From Nemesobacter sp965249045 (GTDB taxonomy: Bacteria; Desulfobacterota_D; UBA1144; Nemesobacterales; Nemesobacteraceae), in NCBI GenBank assembly GCA_965249045.1, contig OZ252213.1, positions 1,812,032 to 1,876,031 of the forward strand: 64,000 nucleotides of DNA, in the 5' to 3' direction. Below the pieces are notes generated by a model. It ran no database searches, was not told the DNA's origin, and worked only from the letters and a program-made list of their open reading frames with translations. Made by a program: the position numbers and the translations under genes. Below are positions 37,109 through 45,958 of the stretch, piece by piece (position 1 is the stretch's first letter; each line of letters begins with the position of its first letter).

Positions 37109-37411
37109 TTACGTCTCGTAATCTGCAAGAGCCACATCCGTTCTTATCTGCCGGATGAACTGCGCGACTTTCACGTGCTCGGGGTGTTTCTGGTAGATTT
37201 CGAGATCTTCCATTGATTCAAACTCGGAATAAAGGGCGACATCGTACGTTACGGGAAGTTCATTAAAATTCTTGCCAAGCTCCATGGTCTTTATCTCCGG
37301 AATGGCGCTTTTGAGTCCCTCAAGGTCCTGCTTGATCTTGGCTATACATTCATCCTTGCTCATCCCTTCGTGCGAATCCTTTAGTTTCCACATTACTATA
37401 TGTTTTATCAT
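37109..37411 (-). CDS. Dabb (stress-responsive A/B barrel) domain protein
   Basis: A 100-residue protein starting MIKHIVMWKLKDSHEG, the hallmark start of the dimeric alpha-beta barrel family, with PVTYDVALYSEFESMEDLEIYQ in the middle and HPEHVKVAQFIRQ near the end. A GGAGC precedes the ATG. Family members bind or convert small ligands; the role here is unknown. Confidence 0.8.
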   Translation of the reverse strand: MIKHIVMWKLKDSHEGMSKDECIAKIKQDLEGLKSAIPEIKTMELGKNFNELPVTYDVALYSEFESMEDLEIYQKHPEHVKVAQFIRQIRTDVALADYET

Positions 37412-37565
37412 TTGAAGCTCCTTGGAAAAAGTGGTCCGTAAATTCCGTAAACAGCGTAAATTATTTTTAACGAAATTGCGAAAAATTCCTCATTCTACAC
37501 AAGCAGTTACCTCCCTTCAGACGTCAAAGTATATTATGGCGACAAAAAAGGTATGATTTATTTTT

Positions 37566-40301
37566 ATGTGGGAAAAAAGAGAGATATTCAACGAGCTTCC
37601 GTTCGTTTCGAATTTCGAGAAAGACAAAACCGATTTCCTGCTTAAAATCGGCGAACTGATAGAAGTACCTGAACGTTACGTTCTCACCAAGCAGTTCGAA
37701 CCAAGCCATTCTTTCTACTTTCTTGTCGAAGGTCTGGTGAATTTTTCAATCAGCGTCGAAGACAGAACCGATGAATTCTCGGTGGGAAAAAGCAGTGAAA
37801 AATTCACTCCCGTAGGCTGGTCGGGCTTTCGCTCTCCCAAACGTTACTACACGACGATTGTATGCGAGAGGCCCTGCGTCCTGCTAAAGTGGAGTCATCA
37901 GAATCTGAAAAAATTCTTCGATCAGGAACCCCTCTTGGGACGTGAATTTCTTCTGTTCGTTCTCAGCAAAAGCACAAACCTCCTAAAGCATGTTCGAGCT
38001 GAGCTTGCTGAATACAACAACGTCAACTGGGACATGGAGGCGGGAAAAACGGGCGGTTTCTCCCAGGAAGGAAAATATATATCCGTGCCCAACCCGCTTC
38101 AGCTTCTAAGACAATCCCCTTTTTTCGAGGTTTTTCCCGACAGAACGTTGCGTCAACTGGCAAAAGCGACACAGAAAAAATACTATCTGAACAATGAACC
38201 CATATTTAATCAGGAAGATGTCTCAAAAGGAATAGACATACTGGCTTACGGAAAGGCTGTACTATGCTTCTCGCCCGACGGTTCGCAGGGCGGAATCGAG
38301 GAATCCGTGGCGCTTCACCTGATTAACCTTCCCGGATACCTGGTCGGCTGGATGGGCGCCACCCCTGCCGGGCCAAACGACGTTACAGCTGTTGCGAGCA
38401 GAAATTCGGTTATCTATCACATAAACGCCCGCAATCTTCACAAAATCCTGAATCAGGACCCATCCCTGGCCCTAGCTCTAGCCAGAAGACTTCTGTGGCT
38501 AGTATCGATCCGGCTTCGAAACGCTCGCGCGGGACTCATATCGCAAAGATACGAACGCGAAATACTGGCCATAAGCAATCTTATCGAGCAAAACGCCATG
38601 CAGTTAAGCGTAAACTCTCCCATTCATAAACTTCCTCATCTGCTAAACAACCCACTGACACTTGATGACGCTTTTCGGCTTCTGTTCAGACTGGAGAAAG
38701 AAGGCGATAGTCTTGAGAGGGAACTGTCTCGTCTCAGTCTTGATATACTCGGAAAGATCTACAAGGAATATAACTTTTTCGAGGGCCTAAAAAACGTCTA
38801 TCAGTCCGTGACCGCCGCGCCCAAGTCGCTTTCTCCTAGCGAAATAAGAACCATGGCGGCCAAGCAGTTCATGGGCGTTTTCAAGAGCACTCCTTACGTA
38901 ATCGAAGGCTGGGAGAATCTCCCTGACAAGCCGGGGCACATATTCATATACAATCATCTGCTAAATCATCCCTACAACACTCTCCCCAACCATTTTCAGA
39001 TTACGCTCGATTCTCACTTCATAAGCTCGATGGTTCTTTATGCCAAGTACGGCGAAGCCGGGATCCGGGTTGTACGCGTCCCCAGGGCGGAAGAATACGG
39101 ACACGAATACTACTACCAAAGGCTTGGACACATTAATGTTTACACCGACGAATCCGACATCACAAGAGCAACTCCCGAACGGAGAAAAGCGTGGAGGAAA
39201 AAGTTCTACGAGACGGCCAAGGAGTACATCAAAAAAGGATTTAACATAGTACTAAGTCCGGAGGGAACCAGCATGACAACTGAGGAATCGCCCGGTCCGT
39301 TCAAGCTCGGCGCTTTTCTTCTGGCCGCGTCAATTGAGCCTGAACCTTATATAGTTCCCGTGGCGGTTGCAAACTTCGACAAGAGAATAAACCAGAACGT
39401 GTTTTCCCTGGTAATAAAAAAGCCCTTCAGAATATCCGATCATATAAAAAATCCCGAGGAGAACAAAGACAAGCTCTTTGAGTTCGTTAAGGAATACGGA
39501 AACGAGTACAAAACATACGTAGAAGAGGCAGCTGGACTTGCAAGGCGGGCGGAATCCACCAAGATCAACTTAAAAACCTTTGAGCAGGTCGAAAAAGAGT
39601 TCCTTGTAATCGATAAAAACCTGTTCGAACAGGACGTAAGGATTCTTGAAAGACGTCACGTGGGAAAAAGGAATGACGCAACGGTGTTTTACGGCAGCTC
39701 AAGTTTTCGCCTCTGGAGGGGCATGGCAAGGGATTTTCCCGAATATAGCGTCGCGAACCTGGGTTTCGGCGGGGCGAGAATCGCCTACTGCCTGCATTAT
39801 TTCGAACGGCTGATAAAGCCGAATGACGTTAAATCCCTGGTTTTCTACGCGGGCGATAACGATATCGGGGACGGCTGCCTGCCAAAGCAGGTACTGAATT
39901 TTTTCGTGGATTTCTACCACCGCTTTAGAGAATCCTATCCCCACACCAAAATAACTTTCGTTTCCATAAAACCCAGTCCCGTAAGGTTCCATTTTCTTGA
40001 CAGAATGGAGGCATCAAACGATCTCGTAAGACAGTTCCTGTCAAGAGAACCCAACGCTTTTTACCTCAATGTCTACGACTACATGCTAAATGGGAATGGA
40101 GAGATAAGAGAGGATCTGTTCACCGAAGATGGTCTTCATATGAACAGGAAAGGATACGCTTTATGGAAAGAACTGTTTTTAGCAAACGCAAAAGAGATTT
40201 TTTATGATCCCAAGTCCGAAGAATCTGAAAAGCGGGTTGGAATTCCCCCTCCGGGAAAAACCGACCATACGCGAATATCCACCGACCTCGGCTTCAAATA
40301 G
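37566..40301 (+). CDS. Fusion: two cyclic-nucleotide-type domains, acyltransferase and SGNH hydrolase
   Basis: A 911-residue soluble protein with four parts. Residues about 15-130 and 180-300 are cNMP-binding (Crp-type) beta-barrels (SHSFYFLVEGLVNFSIS; GIDILAYGKAVLCFS), although the PRAATV-like phosphate cassette is not obvious. Residues about 425-650 are a PlsC-type acyltransferase with NHLLNHPYN near 463 and SPEGTS near 562, a divergent NHxxxxD/EGT pattern in which the expected Asp is replaced. Residues about 700-880 are an SGNH (GDSL-like) hydrolase with YGSSSFRLW near 708, GFGGARI, GDND near 758 and DGLHMN near 855. It would be a ligand-controlled enzyme that both attaches and removes acyl groups on a lipid or glycan. 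Confidence 0.75.
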   Translation: MWEKREIFNELPFVSNFEKDKTDFLLKIGELIEVPERYVLTKQFEPSHSFYFLVEGLVNFSISVEDRTDEFSVGKSSEKFTPVGWSGFRSPKRYYTTIVCERPCVLLKWSHQNLKKFFDQEPLLGREFLLFVLSKSTNLLKHVRAELAEYNNVNWDMEAGKTGGFSQEGKYISVPNPLQLLRQSPFFEVFPDRTLRQLAKATQKKYYLNNEPIFNQEDVSKGIDILAYGKAVLCFSPDGSQGGIEESVALHLINLPGYLVGWMGATPAGPNDVTAVASRNSVIYHINARNLHKILNQDPSLALALARRLLWLVSIRLRNARAGLISQRYEREILAISNLIEQNAMQLSVNSPIHKLPHLLNNPLTLDDAFRLLFRLEKEGDSLERELSRLSLDILGKIYKEYNFFEGLKNVYQSVTAAPKSLSPSEIRTMAAKQFMGVFKSTPYVIEGWENLPDKPGHIFIYNHLLNHPYNTLPNHFQITLDSHFISSMVLYAKYGEAGIRVVRVPRAEEYGHEYYYQRLGHINVYTDESDITRATPERRKAWRKKFYETAKEYIKKGFNIVLSPEGTSMTTEESPGPFKLGAFLLAASIEPEPYIVPVAVANFDKRINQNVFSLVIKKPFRISDHIKNPEENKDKLFEFVKEYGNEYKTYVEEAAGLARRAESTKINLKTFEQVEKEFLVIDKNLFEQDVRILERRHVGKRNDATVFYGSSSFRLWRGMARDFPEYSVANLGFGGARIAYCLHYFERLIKPNDVKSLVFYAGDNDIGDGCLPKQVLNFFVDFYHRFRESYPHTKITFVSIKPSPVRFHFLDRMEASNDLVRQFLSREPNAFYLNVYDYMLNGNGEIREDLFTEDGLHMNRKGYALWKELFLANAKEIFYDPKSEESEKRVGIPPPGKTDHTRISTDLGFK

Positions 40302-40305
40302 CCTG

Positions 40306-40698
40306 TTACTGCCGCCCGCGCTTCCTCCCCGAAGCAGGAATCAGAAGCCACATCTTTCTTCTTAGGTGACGTCCCCAGCTTGGAGAGAGCAAAACGTAAT
40401 TGCCTCGAAGCAGTGGTGAGTCGTCAAGACGAAAAGAGAGTTTGGCGGGACCTTCATATCCCGAAACGTACCTTCCGGAAACGGAAAAATCGGTTTTTGC
40501 CGAGCAAGACTGCCCGCAGAGAAAAGCCCACAGGTCATTTTCCTCAAGCTCAATCCCGACAGCCTTCTGCCTTTTATCCACCCACTCTGCGTTTGGAAAA
40601 ACCCAGTGGCGATAACCGTCTTTGAGTTCAAGGGAAAGAACAAAACAGGTGGTTTCCGAAACGATTTTCCTAACAGAGTATCTGCGAGTTGAGTTCAT
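40306..40698 (-). CDS. Hypothetical protein downstream of coaX
   Basis: A 130-residue basic protein without signal peptide or recognised motif; the N-terminal part is beta-rich (CFVLSLELKDGYRHWVFP) and the C-terminus is Arg/Lys-rich. It overlaps the 3' end of coaX by 29 bases in the same direction, suggesting coupling. The reading frame could be shorter if an internal start is used. Confidence 0.45.
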   Translation of the reverse strand: MNSTRRYSVRKIVSETTCFVLSLELKDGYRHWVFPNAEWVDKRQKAVGIELEENDLWAFLCGQSCSAKTDFSVSGRYVSGYEGPAKLSFRLDDSPLLRGNYVLLSPSWGRHLRRKMWLLIPASGRKRGRQ

Positions 40699-41446
40699 AG
40701 AGCAATCTCAGGCCGTGGAGAGCAAGATCCTTGTCAACCCGCGTCGCACAGGCGCACTCCTCGCTCACCGCGTCAGCAAATCCCCCAGTGATTACGACCT
40801 CTGGAGAAGATCCCATCTCCTCTTTGAGTTTTGCGCAAAGCCCGTCGATCATTGAGGCGTGACCGTAGAACAGTCCCGACTGTATGCACTCGACGGTGTC
40901 TTTGCCGATTGCCTGCTCGGGCTTTTCGGGTTCTACCTTTGGAAGCTTGGATGTTCCGTGGTAAAGCGCAACTGAGGAAAGCTCGATCCCAGAAACTATC
41001 GCTCCACCCAGATATTCTCCTTTTTCGGAAACGCAGTCAAAAGTAGTTGCTGTCCCGAGATCAACCACTATCACACTTCCGCCGAACCTGTTATAAGCAG
41101 CAACGGCGTTTGCTATCCTGTCGGCCCCGAGTTCTTCAGGATTATAAATCCGAATCGGCATGCCTGTTCTTGTCTCGGGACCCACGATTATGGGCGGATG
41201 ACCAAAATATTTCTCTACCAATTTCGCCACCCCCTCCTGCATTTCGGTAACCACGCAGGAGAGTATGGCGCCACTAAACGAAGAGGGAGATATATCATTC
41301 TCGTTCATCTTCCCGAAGAGGATAATTCCGTAATCGTCAGGGCTTTTGGTTCTGTCAGTATCGACCCTGAAACTGTGTACGAGATCCTCTCCGGAAAATA
41401 TTCCGACCATTATGCTAGTGTTGCCGACGTCAATTGCGAGAAGCAT
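40670..41446 (-). CDS. coaX: Type III pantothenate kinase
   Basis: CoaX phosphorylates pantothenate in the first step of CoA synthesis. The 258-residue product has the ASKHA-fold motifs LAIDVGNTSIMVGIF, GADRIANAVAA and VVDLGTATTFDCV, and GGAIVSGIELS, all typical of the type III family, which is not feedback-inhibited by CoA. Confidence 0.93.
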   Translation of the reverse strand: MLLAIDVGNTSIMVGIFSGEDLVHSFRVDTDRTKSPDDYGIILFGKMNENDISPSSFSGAILSCVVTEMQEGVAKLVEKYFGHPPIIVGPETRTGMPIRIYNPEELGADRIANAVAAYNRFGGSVIVVDLGTATTFDCVSEKGEYLGGAIVSGIELSSVALYHGTSKLPKVEPEKPEQAIGKDTVECIQSGLFYGHASMIDGLCAKLKEEMGSSPEVVITGGFADAVSEECACATRVDKDLALHGLRLLYELNSQILC

Positions 41447-41878
41447 AGCGAATTAAACCCGGTTATTTTGATCTGGCCTGTTGACCGAAAGCCACAGGTA
41501 CTCCGAAACGATGAGACATCTTTATTCTGACGGAGAAAAACCGGTTTCGAGGGGAGTATAACTTAAAAACCGGATAAACCGAAGCGCTCCCCTCTAGGCT
41601 GACACCCCTTTTTACCTCAAATTCATGGGAAATAAAACGCGGTTAAAAACCCTACTCCACTTCAAAAGGGTTTTCCCCCGACCCGGCAAAACTTTATTAG
41701 GACGGATCGTTTCGTATCATCTTGAAATTATCTTCAAATCAGATTACTAATATTCTTGACAACAACGAAGAATTGTTATTGAATTGAAAAGTAAGTTGGG
41801 GGACTGGATTCTTTGATACTGGGAGAGGGGAAATCATGTCAAAATTCTCAGAATTATAATATAAGGAGGTTTTAAGAG
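41447..41878. promoter_or_regulatory. 432-base non-coding leader region
   Basis: No convincing gene on either strand. TTGACA occurs at 41756-41761 and could be a -35 element, but no good -10 sits 17 bases downstream. TATAAT occurs at 41855-41860, just before a strong ribosome binding site. Several imperfect repeats of purine-rich sequence are present. It probably holds the promoter of the lipoprotein gene at 41879; the long distance would leave an untranslated leader. Confidence 0.35.
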
Positions 41879-42568
41879 ATGGAGGAATTTTATAACAATC
41901 CCGCGTGGCGCCGTATCAGAGGGTTACGCAGTTTCGGAATTCTTGCATTGTCAGTGGCGTTCTGCCTTACCGGATTGCTCGCGCTTTCATCCTGTGATCT
42001 TGAGTTTTGGGAGGACGATGATGGTGATGAAATGGTAGATATGAGAGAGATGAGAGGGTTTTACATCAGTGTTACATCGGATGGCACGACGGAGTGTAAT
42101 TATGAAGATGCTGACGTGATTCTTAGGGGAGATGAGTCTAGCGGCAAACTTGAATTTGCAATGGAGACCTACAACGAAGATGCTTTCCCAGGTCAAAAAT
42201 TCGTCCATCAAGGAACAAAGGTCATCAGGGATGGGCAAAAAGCTATTGTAAGCTCTTACGTAACTCAAAATGATGATGGGACTTATAATACCCCTGGGTC
42301 ATATTTTCTCAATTCAAGCGGTGACATATTCACTGGTTTTTGGACCGGTTATCTTACCCGGTTCGATGGCATAGTGATATGTCCGTATGTGCTGGCACCG
42401 AGAGCGGATATAGGGACAGAGGGCTGCAATGGAACAACGGATGCAGATATGGTTCCCATGGACATACAAAAATATCTTACACAGGATGACGGCAGCGGCG
42501 GGCTGATTCTTAGGGGTTGCTACGATGTTTTTGATGGCGACGACACGTTGTCTCCCATGCAACGATAA
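41879..42568 (+). CDS. Hypothetical lipoprotein
   Basis: A 229-residue protein preceded by a near-perfect ribosome binding site (TAAGGAGGT, 41863-41870). A long N-terminal signal with Arg-rich start ends in a lipobox LALSSC with Cys about 40 and Asp at +2, which in enterobacteria would keep it in the inner membrane. The mature part begins with an acidic stretch and is then beta-rich with four cysteines. No family recognised. The strong translation signal and terminator suggest an abundant protein. Confidence 0.65.
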   Translation: MEEFYNNPAWRRIRGLRSFGILALSVAFCLTGLLALSSCDLEFWEDDDGDEMVDMREMRGFYISVTSDGTTECNYEDADVILRGDESSGKLEFAMETYNEDAFPGQKFVHQGTKVIRDGQKAIVSSYVTQNDDGTYNTPGSYFLNSSGDIFTGFWTGYLTRFDGIVICPYVLAPRADIGTEGCNGTTDADMVPMDIQKYLTQDDGSGGLILRGCYDVFDGDDTLSPMQR

Positions 42569-42605
42569 TAATTGGAATCTCACGAAACGGCGGAGCATAA
42601 AGGAG

Positions 42606-42648
42606 AAACGGGCATGAGGTTAGAAAAACAAGAACCTCATGCCCGTTT
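42606..42648 (+). terminator. Strong intrinsic terminator
   Basis: A perfect 16-base inverted repeat (AAACGGGCATGAGGTT at 42606-42621 and its complement at 42633-42648) with an 11-base A-rich loop, then a T run. Outer bases GGAG/CTCC can extend it. It follows the lipoprotein stop by about 38 bases. The rest of the 42569-42927 gap, up to the epimerase start, shows nothing else I can name. Confidence 0.85.
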
Positions 42649-42927
42649 TCGTCTCCGCACCAATTTAAACGCCCACCCAGCCACCTGATTGGATATACGG
42701 AAACGCTTCCGGCAAAACCCTTTACACTACAGAATCCCAGGATCCTCCAGATTTAATATTGCGGCCTTATACCAAGACATATCAGAAAGCAAAGTATTTA
42801 TGTTGAAGAGGTTTTTCGCTATGAGAAATTTCTAAGACATATGCATCGTCCAGTATCCGTGCGTGCCCGCTCTTTGACAAAATCTCAGGGGAAAACTATT
42901 ATTTCACCGCATCCGGAAGGAGAAAAA

Positions 42928-43854
42928 GTGAGAATAATCGTCACAGGCGGAGCAGGATTCATAGGCTCCTGGGTATGCGAAGCCTATATTTCCGAGGGGC
43001 ACGAGGTTCTCGTGATCGACAACCTCTCGACGGGGTCTGAGGACAACATCCCGCCCGAAGCTGAATTCATTGAGTGCGACGTAAGGGATTCAGCCGCACT
43101 CGAAAAAGCGTTTCGCCAATTCCGCCCCGAAGTCGTAAATCATCATGCGGCACAGATAAACGTAAGAGATTCCGTTAAAAATCCTTCTCTTGACGCCGAA
43201 ATAAACATAGGCGGTTCCCTTAACGTTCTGAGGTTCTGCGCAGAACACAAAACCGAAAAGTTTATTTTCTCATCCACCGGAGGAGCCCTTTACGGAGAAC
43301 CAGAAAACCTTCCCGCCGACGAGTCGACTCCAGCCCTCCCCCTCTCCCCCTACGGCATCTCGAAACTCACAACGGAAAATTACGTAAGGTACCATTCGAA
43401 AAACCACGGTTTCGGACACGTGATCCTAAGGTACGCAAATGTTTACGGAGAAAGGCAGAACCCCGAGGGAGAAGCCGGAGTGATAGGGATTTTCTGCGAG
43501 AACATAATCAGCGGAAAACCCTGCCTCATATTCGGAGACGGAGAACAGACAAGGGATTACGTGCACGTCTCTGACGTCTCCCGGGCAAACCTGCTCGCCG
43601 CCAATCTAAAAGAAGAGGGAACTTTCAACATAGGAACTTCGGTTGAAAATTCTGTAAATGAAATAGCTAGAATACTCGGTGAGGTAACGAAAACCGAATT
43701 CAGAATTGTCCATGAAAAACAGCGCCCCGGCGAGGTAAGAAGAATAAGTCTTGGTTGTTCCCTAGCGGCGGAGAAGCTCGGATGGAGTGCGCAGGTAGCC
43801 TTGCGTGAGGGACTTCTTAGGACATGGAACTGGTTCTCGCAAGGAAAAAGTTAA
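42928..43854 (+). CDS. NAD-dependent sugar-nucleotide epimerase (GalE-like)
   Basis: Extended short-chain dehydrogenase of about 308 residues: nucleotide loop TGGAGFIGS at the N-terminus, catalytic SPYGISK (Tyr-x3-Lys) near residue 148, NHHAAQINVRDSV and DYVHVSD. It probably interconverts UDP-glucose and UDP-galactose or a related sugar for envelope glycans. I start it at GTG 42928 with AAGGAG six bases upstream; the frame is open from 42841. The exact substrate cannot be told. Confidence 0.85.
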   Translation: MRIIVTGGAGFIGSWVCEAYISEGHEVLVIDNLSTGSEDNIPPEAEFIECDVRDSAALEKAFRQFRPEVVNHHAAQINVRDSVKNPSLDAEINIGGSLNVLRFCAEHKTEKFIFSSTGGALYGEPENLPADESTPALPLSPYGISKLTTENYVRYHSKNHGFGHVILRYANVYGERQNPEGEAGVIGIFCENIISGKPCLIFGDGEQTRDYVHVSDVSRANLLAANLKEEGTFNIGTSVENSVNEIARILGEVTKTEFRIVHEKQRPGEVRRISLGCSLAAEKLGWSAQVALREGLLRTWNWFSQGKS

Positions 43855-43940
43855 GAGCCGAGTTAAGAGCCGACGGAAGCTTTTTGTCTTTGAAAAAAAC
43901 TCGCCCGTGGTTACAATCTTCCCTTCACGGAGGCTGGAAA

Positions 43941-44114
43941 ATGAAGGATAATGAAAAATTCTTTGATATGCGAATTTACGAAAGATACATAAAGGAAGGG
44001 GACATCACCCTTAAGGATTACGAAAAACACGTAAAATCCCTGCCCGACGTAAGTGACAAGGCAACGTTCCTTATAATAGACGACGAAGAAGAAACAGGAG
44101 AGCAAGAAGAATAA
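43941..44114 (+). CDS. Small acidic protein (57 aa)
   Basis: A 57-residue protein from ATG 43941 with GGAGG upstream. It has a helical polar core (FDMRIYERYIKEGDITLKDY) and a tail of mostly Asp and Glu. Its stop overlaps the next gene's start (TAATG), so the two are co-translated. No known family. Confidence 0.55.
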   Translation: MKDNEKFFDMRIYERYIKEGDITLKDYEKHVKSLPDVSDKATFLIIDDEEETGEQEE

Positions 44115-44326
44115 TGGAACGCTGGGAATACAAGGTAGTCTCGACCGACGTGCTTGTTAAAAGGTCCCAGGACCATGATATAGCCGTCTACAAGGAAGAA
44201 GCTGATTCGAGAAGAGAGGGTGCCAGGGGAAGTCTTGAAGATTCCCTCGTTTCGCTTGGCACAGAAGGCTGGGAACTTGCCACCATTACGGGTGAATTCG
44301 CCATATTTAAAAAAAGAGTCAGCTGA
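44114..44326 (+). CDS. DUF4177-like small protein
   Basis: A 70-residue protein whose start (MERWEYKVVSTD) and end (LGTEGWELATITGEFAIFKK) match the DUF4177 pattern of small antiparallel-sheet proteins of unknown role. It is coupled to the acidic protein upstream and ends just before the convergent guaA. Confidence 0.65.
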   Translation: MERWEYKVVSTDVLVKRSQDHDIAVYKEEADSRREGARGSLEDSLVSLGTEGWELATITGEFAIFKKRVS

Positions 44327-44329
44327 ACG

Positions 44330-45862
44330 TCACTGCCACTCTATGGTGCCGGGAGGCTTTGTGGATATATCGTACACAACCCGGTTTATCCCCTTTACCT
44401 CGTTTATGATCCTCACCGAAATTCTCCCTAACAGATCATAGGATATCTTCGACCAGTCGGCGGTCATTCCGTCCGTACTGCTTACGGCTCTCAGCGCGCA
44501 GACGTTTTCATAGGTGCGCTCATCGCCCATTACCCCCACCGTCTTTACGGGGATAAAAACACAAAAAGCCTGCCATATCTCATCGTAGGCGCCAGATTTC
44601 TTAAGCTCATCGATAAAAACACTGTCGGCGTGCCTAAGTATGGAAAGTCTCTCCCGCGTAACCTCTCCCATTATCCTGATCGCAAGACCGGGACCGGGAA
44701 AGGGGTGACGTCCTATAAGAAAAGGGGGAAGCCCGAGCTTCTCGCCAACGCTTCTCACCTCGTCTTTGAAAAGTTCCCGAAGAGGTTCGACTATCTCAAG
44801 GTTCATTTTTTCCGGAAGTCCTCCAACGTTGTGGTGGGACTTTATCACGGCCGATGGGCCCTTGACGCTCACGCTCTCAATCACGTCGGGATAGAGGGTT
44901 CCCTGGGCAAGGAAACGGACGCCGGATATCTTCTCAGCCTCTTCCTCAAAAACCCTTACGAACTGCTCGCCCATAATCTTTCTTTTCGTTTCGGGGTCCT
45001 CAACGCCCTCAAGACAAGAGAGAAACCTCTCAGAGGCATCCACGTGAATGAAATTCATCTCAAACTCAGAAAAAGCGTCTCGGACCTCTTGTGCCTCATC
45101 AAGCCTCATGCACCCCGTATCGACGAAAATGCAGTAGAGCCTGCGACCCACCGCTTCGTTGATAAGAGCCGCTGTGACCGAGGAATCCACTCCTCCCGAG
45201 AGTCCGCATATGATTTTGCCGTCCCCGACTATTTCTCTTATCCTGTGTATCGAGTGCTCTATGAAAGAGCCCGCCGTCCAGTTTCCACTGAGACCTGCCA
45301 CTTGGAAAAGGAAATTGGAAAGTATCTTGGCTCCAAATTCCGTATGCGCAACTTCCGGGTGGAACTGTACCCCGTAGATGTTTCCGCCCGCGTTTCTTAC
45401 TACCGCGCACTCCGTGTTCTCGGTATCGGCTATCGCCGCAAACCCCTCGGGCACTCTCAAAACCCTGTCGCCGTGAGACATCCAGACGCCTGAAGTCTGC
45501 GCTACACCGGAGAAAAACGGGTCTTCTGCTCTCACGTTCAAAACGGCCGGGCCGTACTCCCTTTTCTCAGAACGTTCGACTTCCCCTCCGAGCTGGAAAA
45601 CCAGCACCTGAAGCCCGTAACATATACCCAGAACGGGAATTCCCAAAGACAGTATTTCTTCCCCCACTCTGGGAGAAGCTTCCTCCCAGACGCTTGAGGG
45701 CCCTCCGGAAAGTATTATCGCCCCCGGTGGGTCTTTCCTTATTTCGTCCGCGGTAGTGTTGTAGGGTTTTATCTCGGAATAGACCCCGAGTTCCCTCGTA
45801 CGCCTGGCGATCAGCTGCGTATACTGGGAACCGAAATCAAGAACCAGAACTTTTTCCCGCAT
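44330..45862 (-). CDS. guaA: GMP synthase (glutamine-hydrolysing)
   Basis: GuaA converts XMP to GMP. The 510-residue product from ATG 45862 (MREKVLVLDFGSQ) has the class I glutamine amidotransferase triad (GICYGLQ Cys, GVQFHPEV His and Glu), the PP-loop SGGVDSS of the ATP pyrophosphatase domain and the C-terminal dimerisation domain ending KPPGTIEWQ. It follows guaB by about 100 bases, forming a guanine-nucleotide pair. Confidence 0.96.
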   Translation of the reverse strand: MREKVLVLDFGSQYTQLIARRTRELGVYSEIKPYNTTADEIRKDPPGAIILSGGPSSVWEEASPRVGEEILSLGIPVLGICYGLQVLVFQLGGEVERSEKREYGPAVLNVRAEDPFFSGVAQTSGVWMSHGDRVLRVPEGFAAIADTENTECAVVRNAGGNIYGVQFHPEVAHTEFGAKILSNFLFQVAGLSGNWTAGSFIEHSIHRIREIVGDGKIICGLSGGVDSSVTAALINEAVGRRLYCIFVDTGCMRLDEAQEVRDAFSEFEMNFIHVDASERFLSCLEGVEDPETKRKIMGEQFVRVFEEEAEKISGVRFLAQGTLYPDVIESVSVKGPSAVIKSHHNVGGLPEKMNLEIVEPLRELFKDEVRSVGEKLGLPPFLIGRHPFPGPGLAIRIMGEVTRERLSILRHADSVFIDELKKSGAYDEIWQAFCVFIPVKTVGVMGDERTYENVCALRAVSSTDGMTADWSKISYDLLGRISVRIINEVKGINRVVYDISTKPPGTIEWQ

Positions 45863-45958
45863 CTTACAGTTGCCTCCCTCGTTGCGGTAAAGTCCCAAAG
45901 ATACAGAATGGTAAACCGCTCTTTCTGAGGCTGACTTTACGAGATAAGAAAACCGTTA

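Noticed and set aside
44630..45493. 287-codon open frame antisense to guaA, and a similar 273-codon one in guaB (46433-47254)
   Set aside because: Both overlap well-conserved enzymes completely and look like codon-bias shadows.
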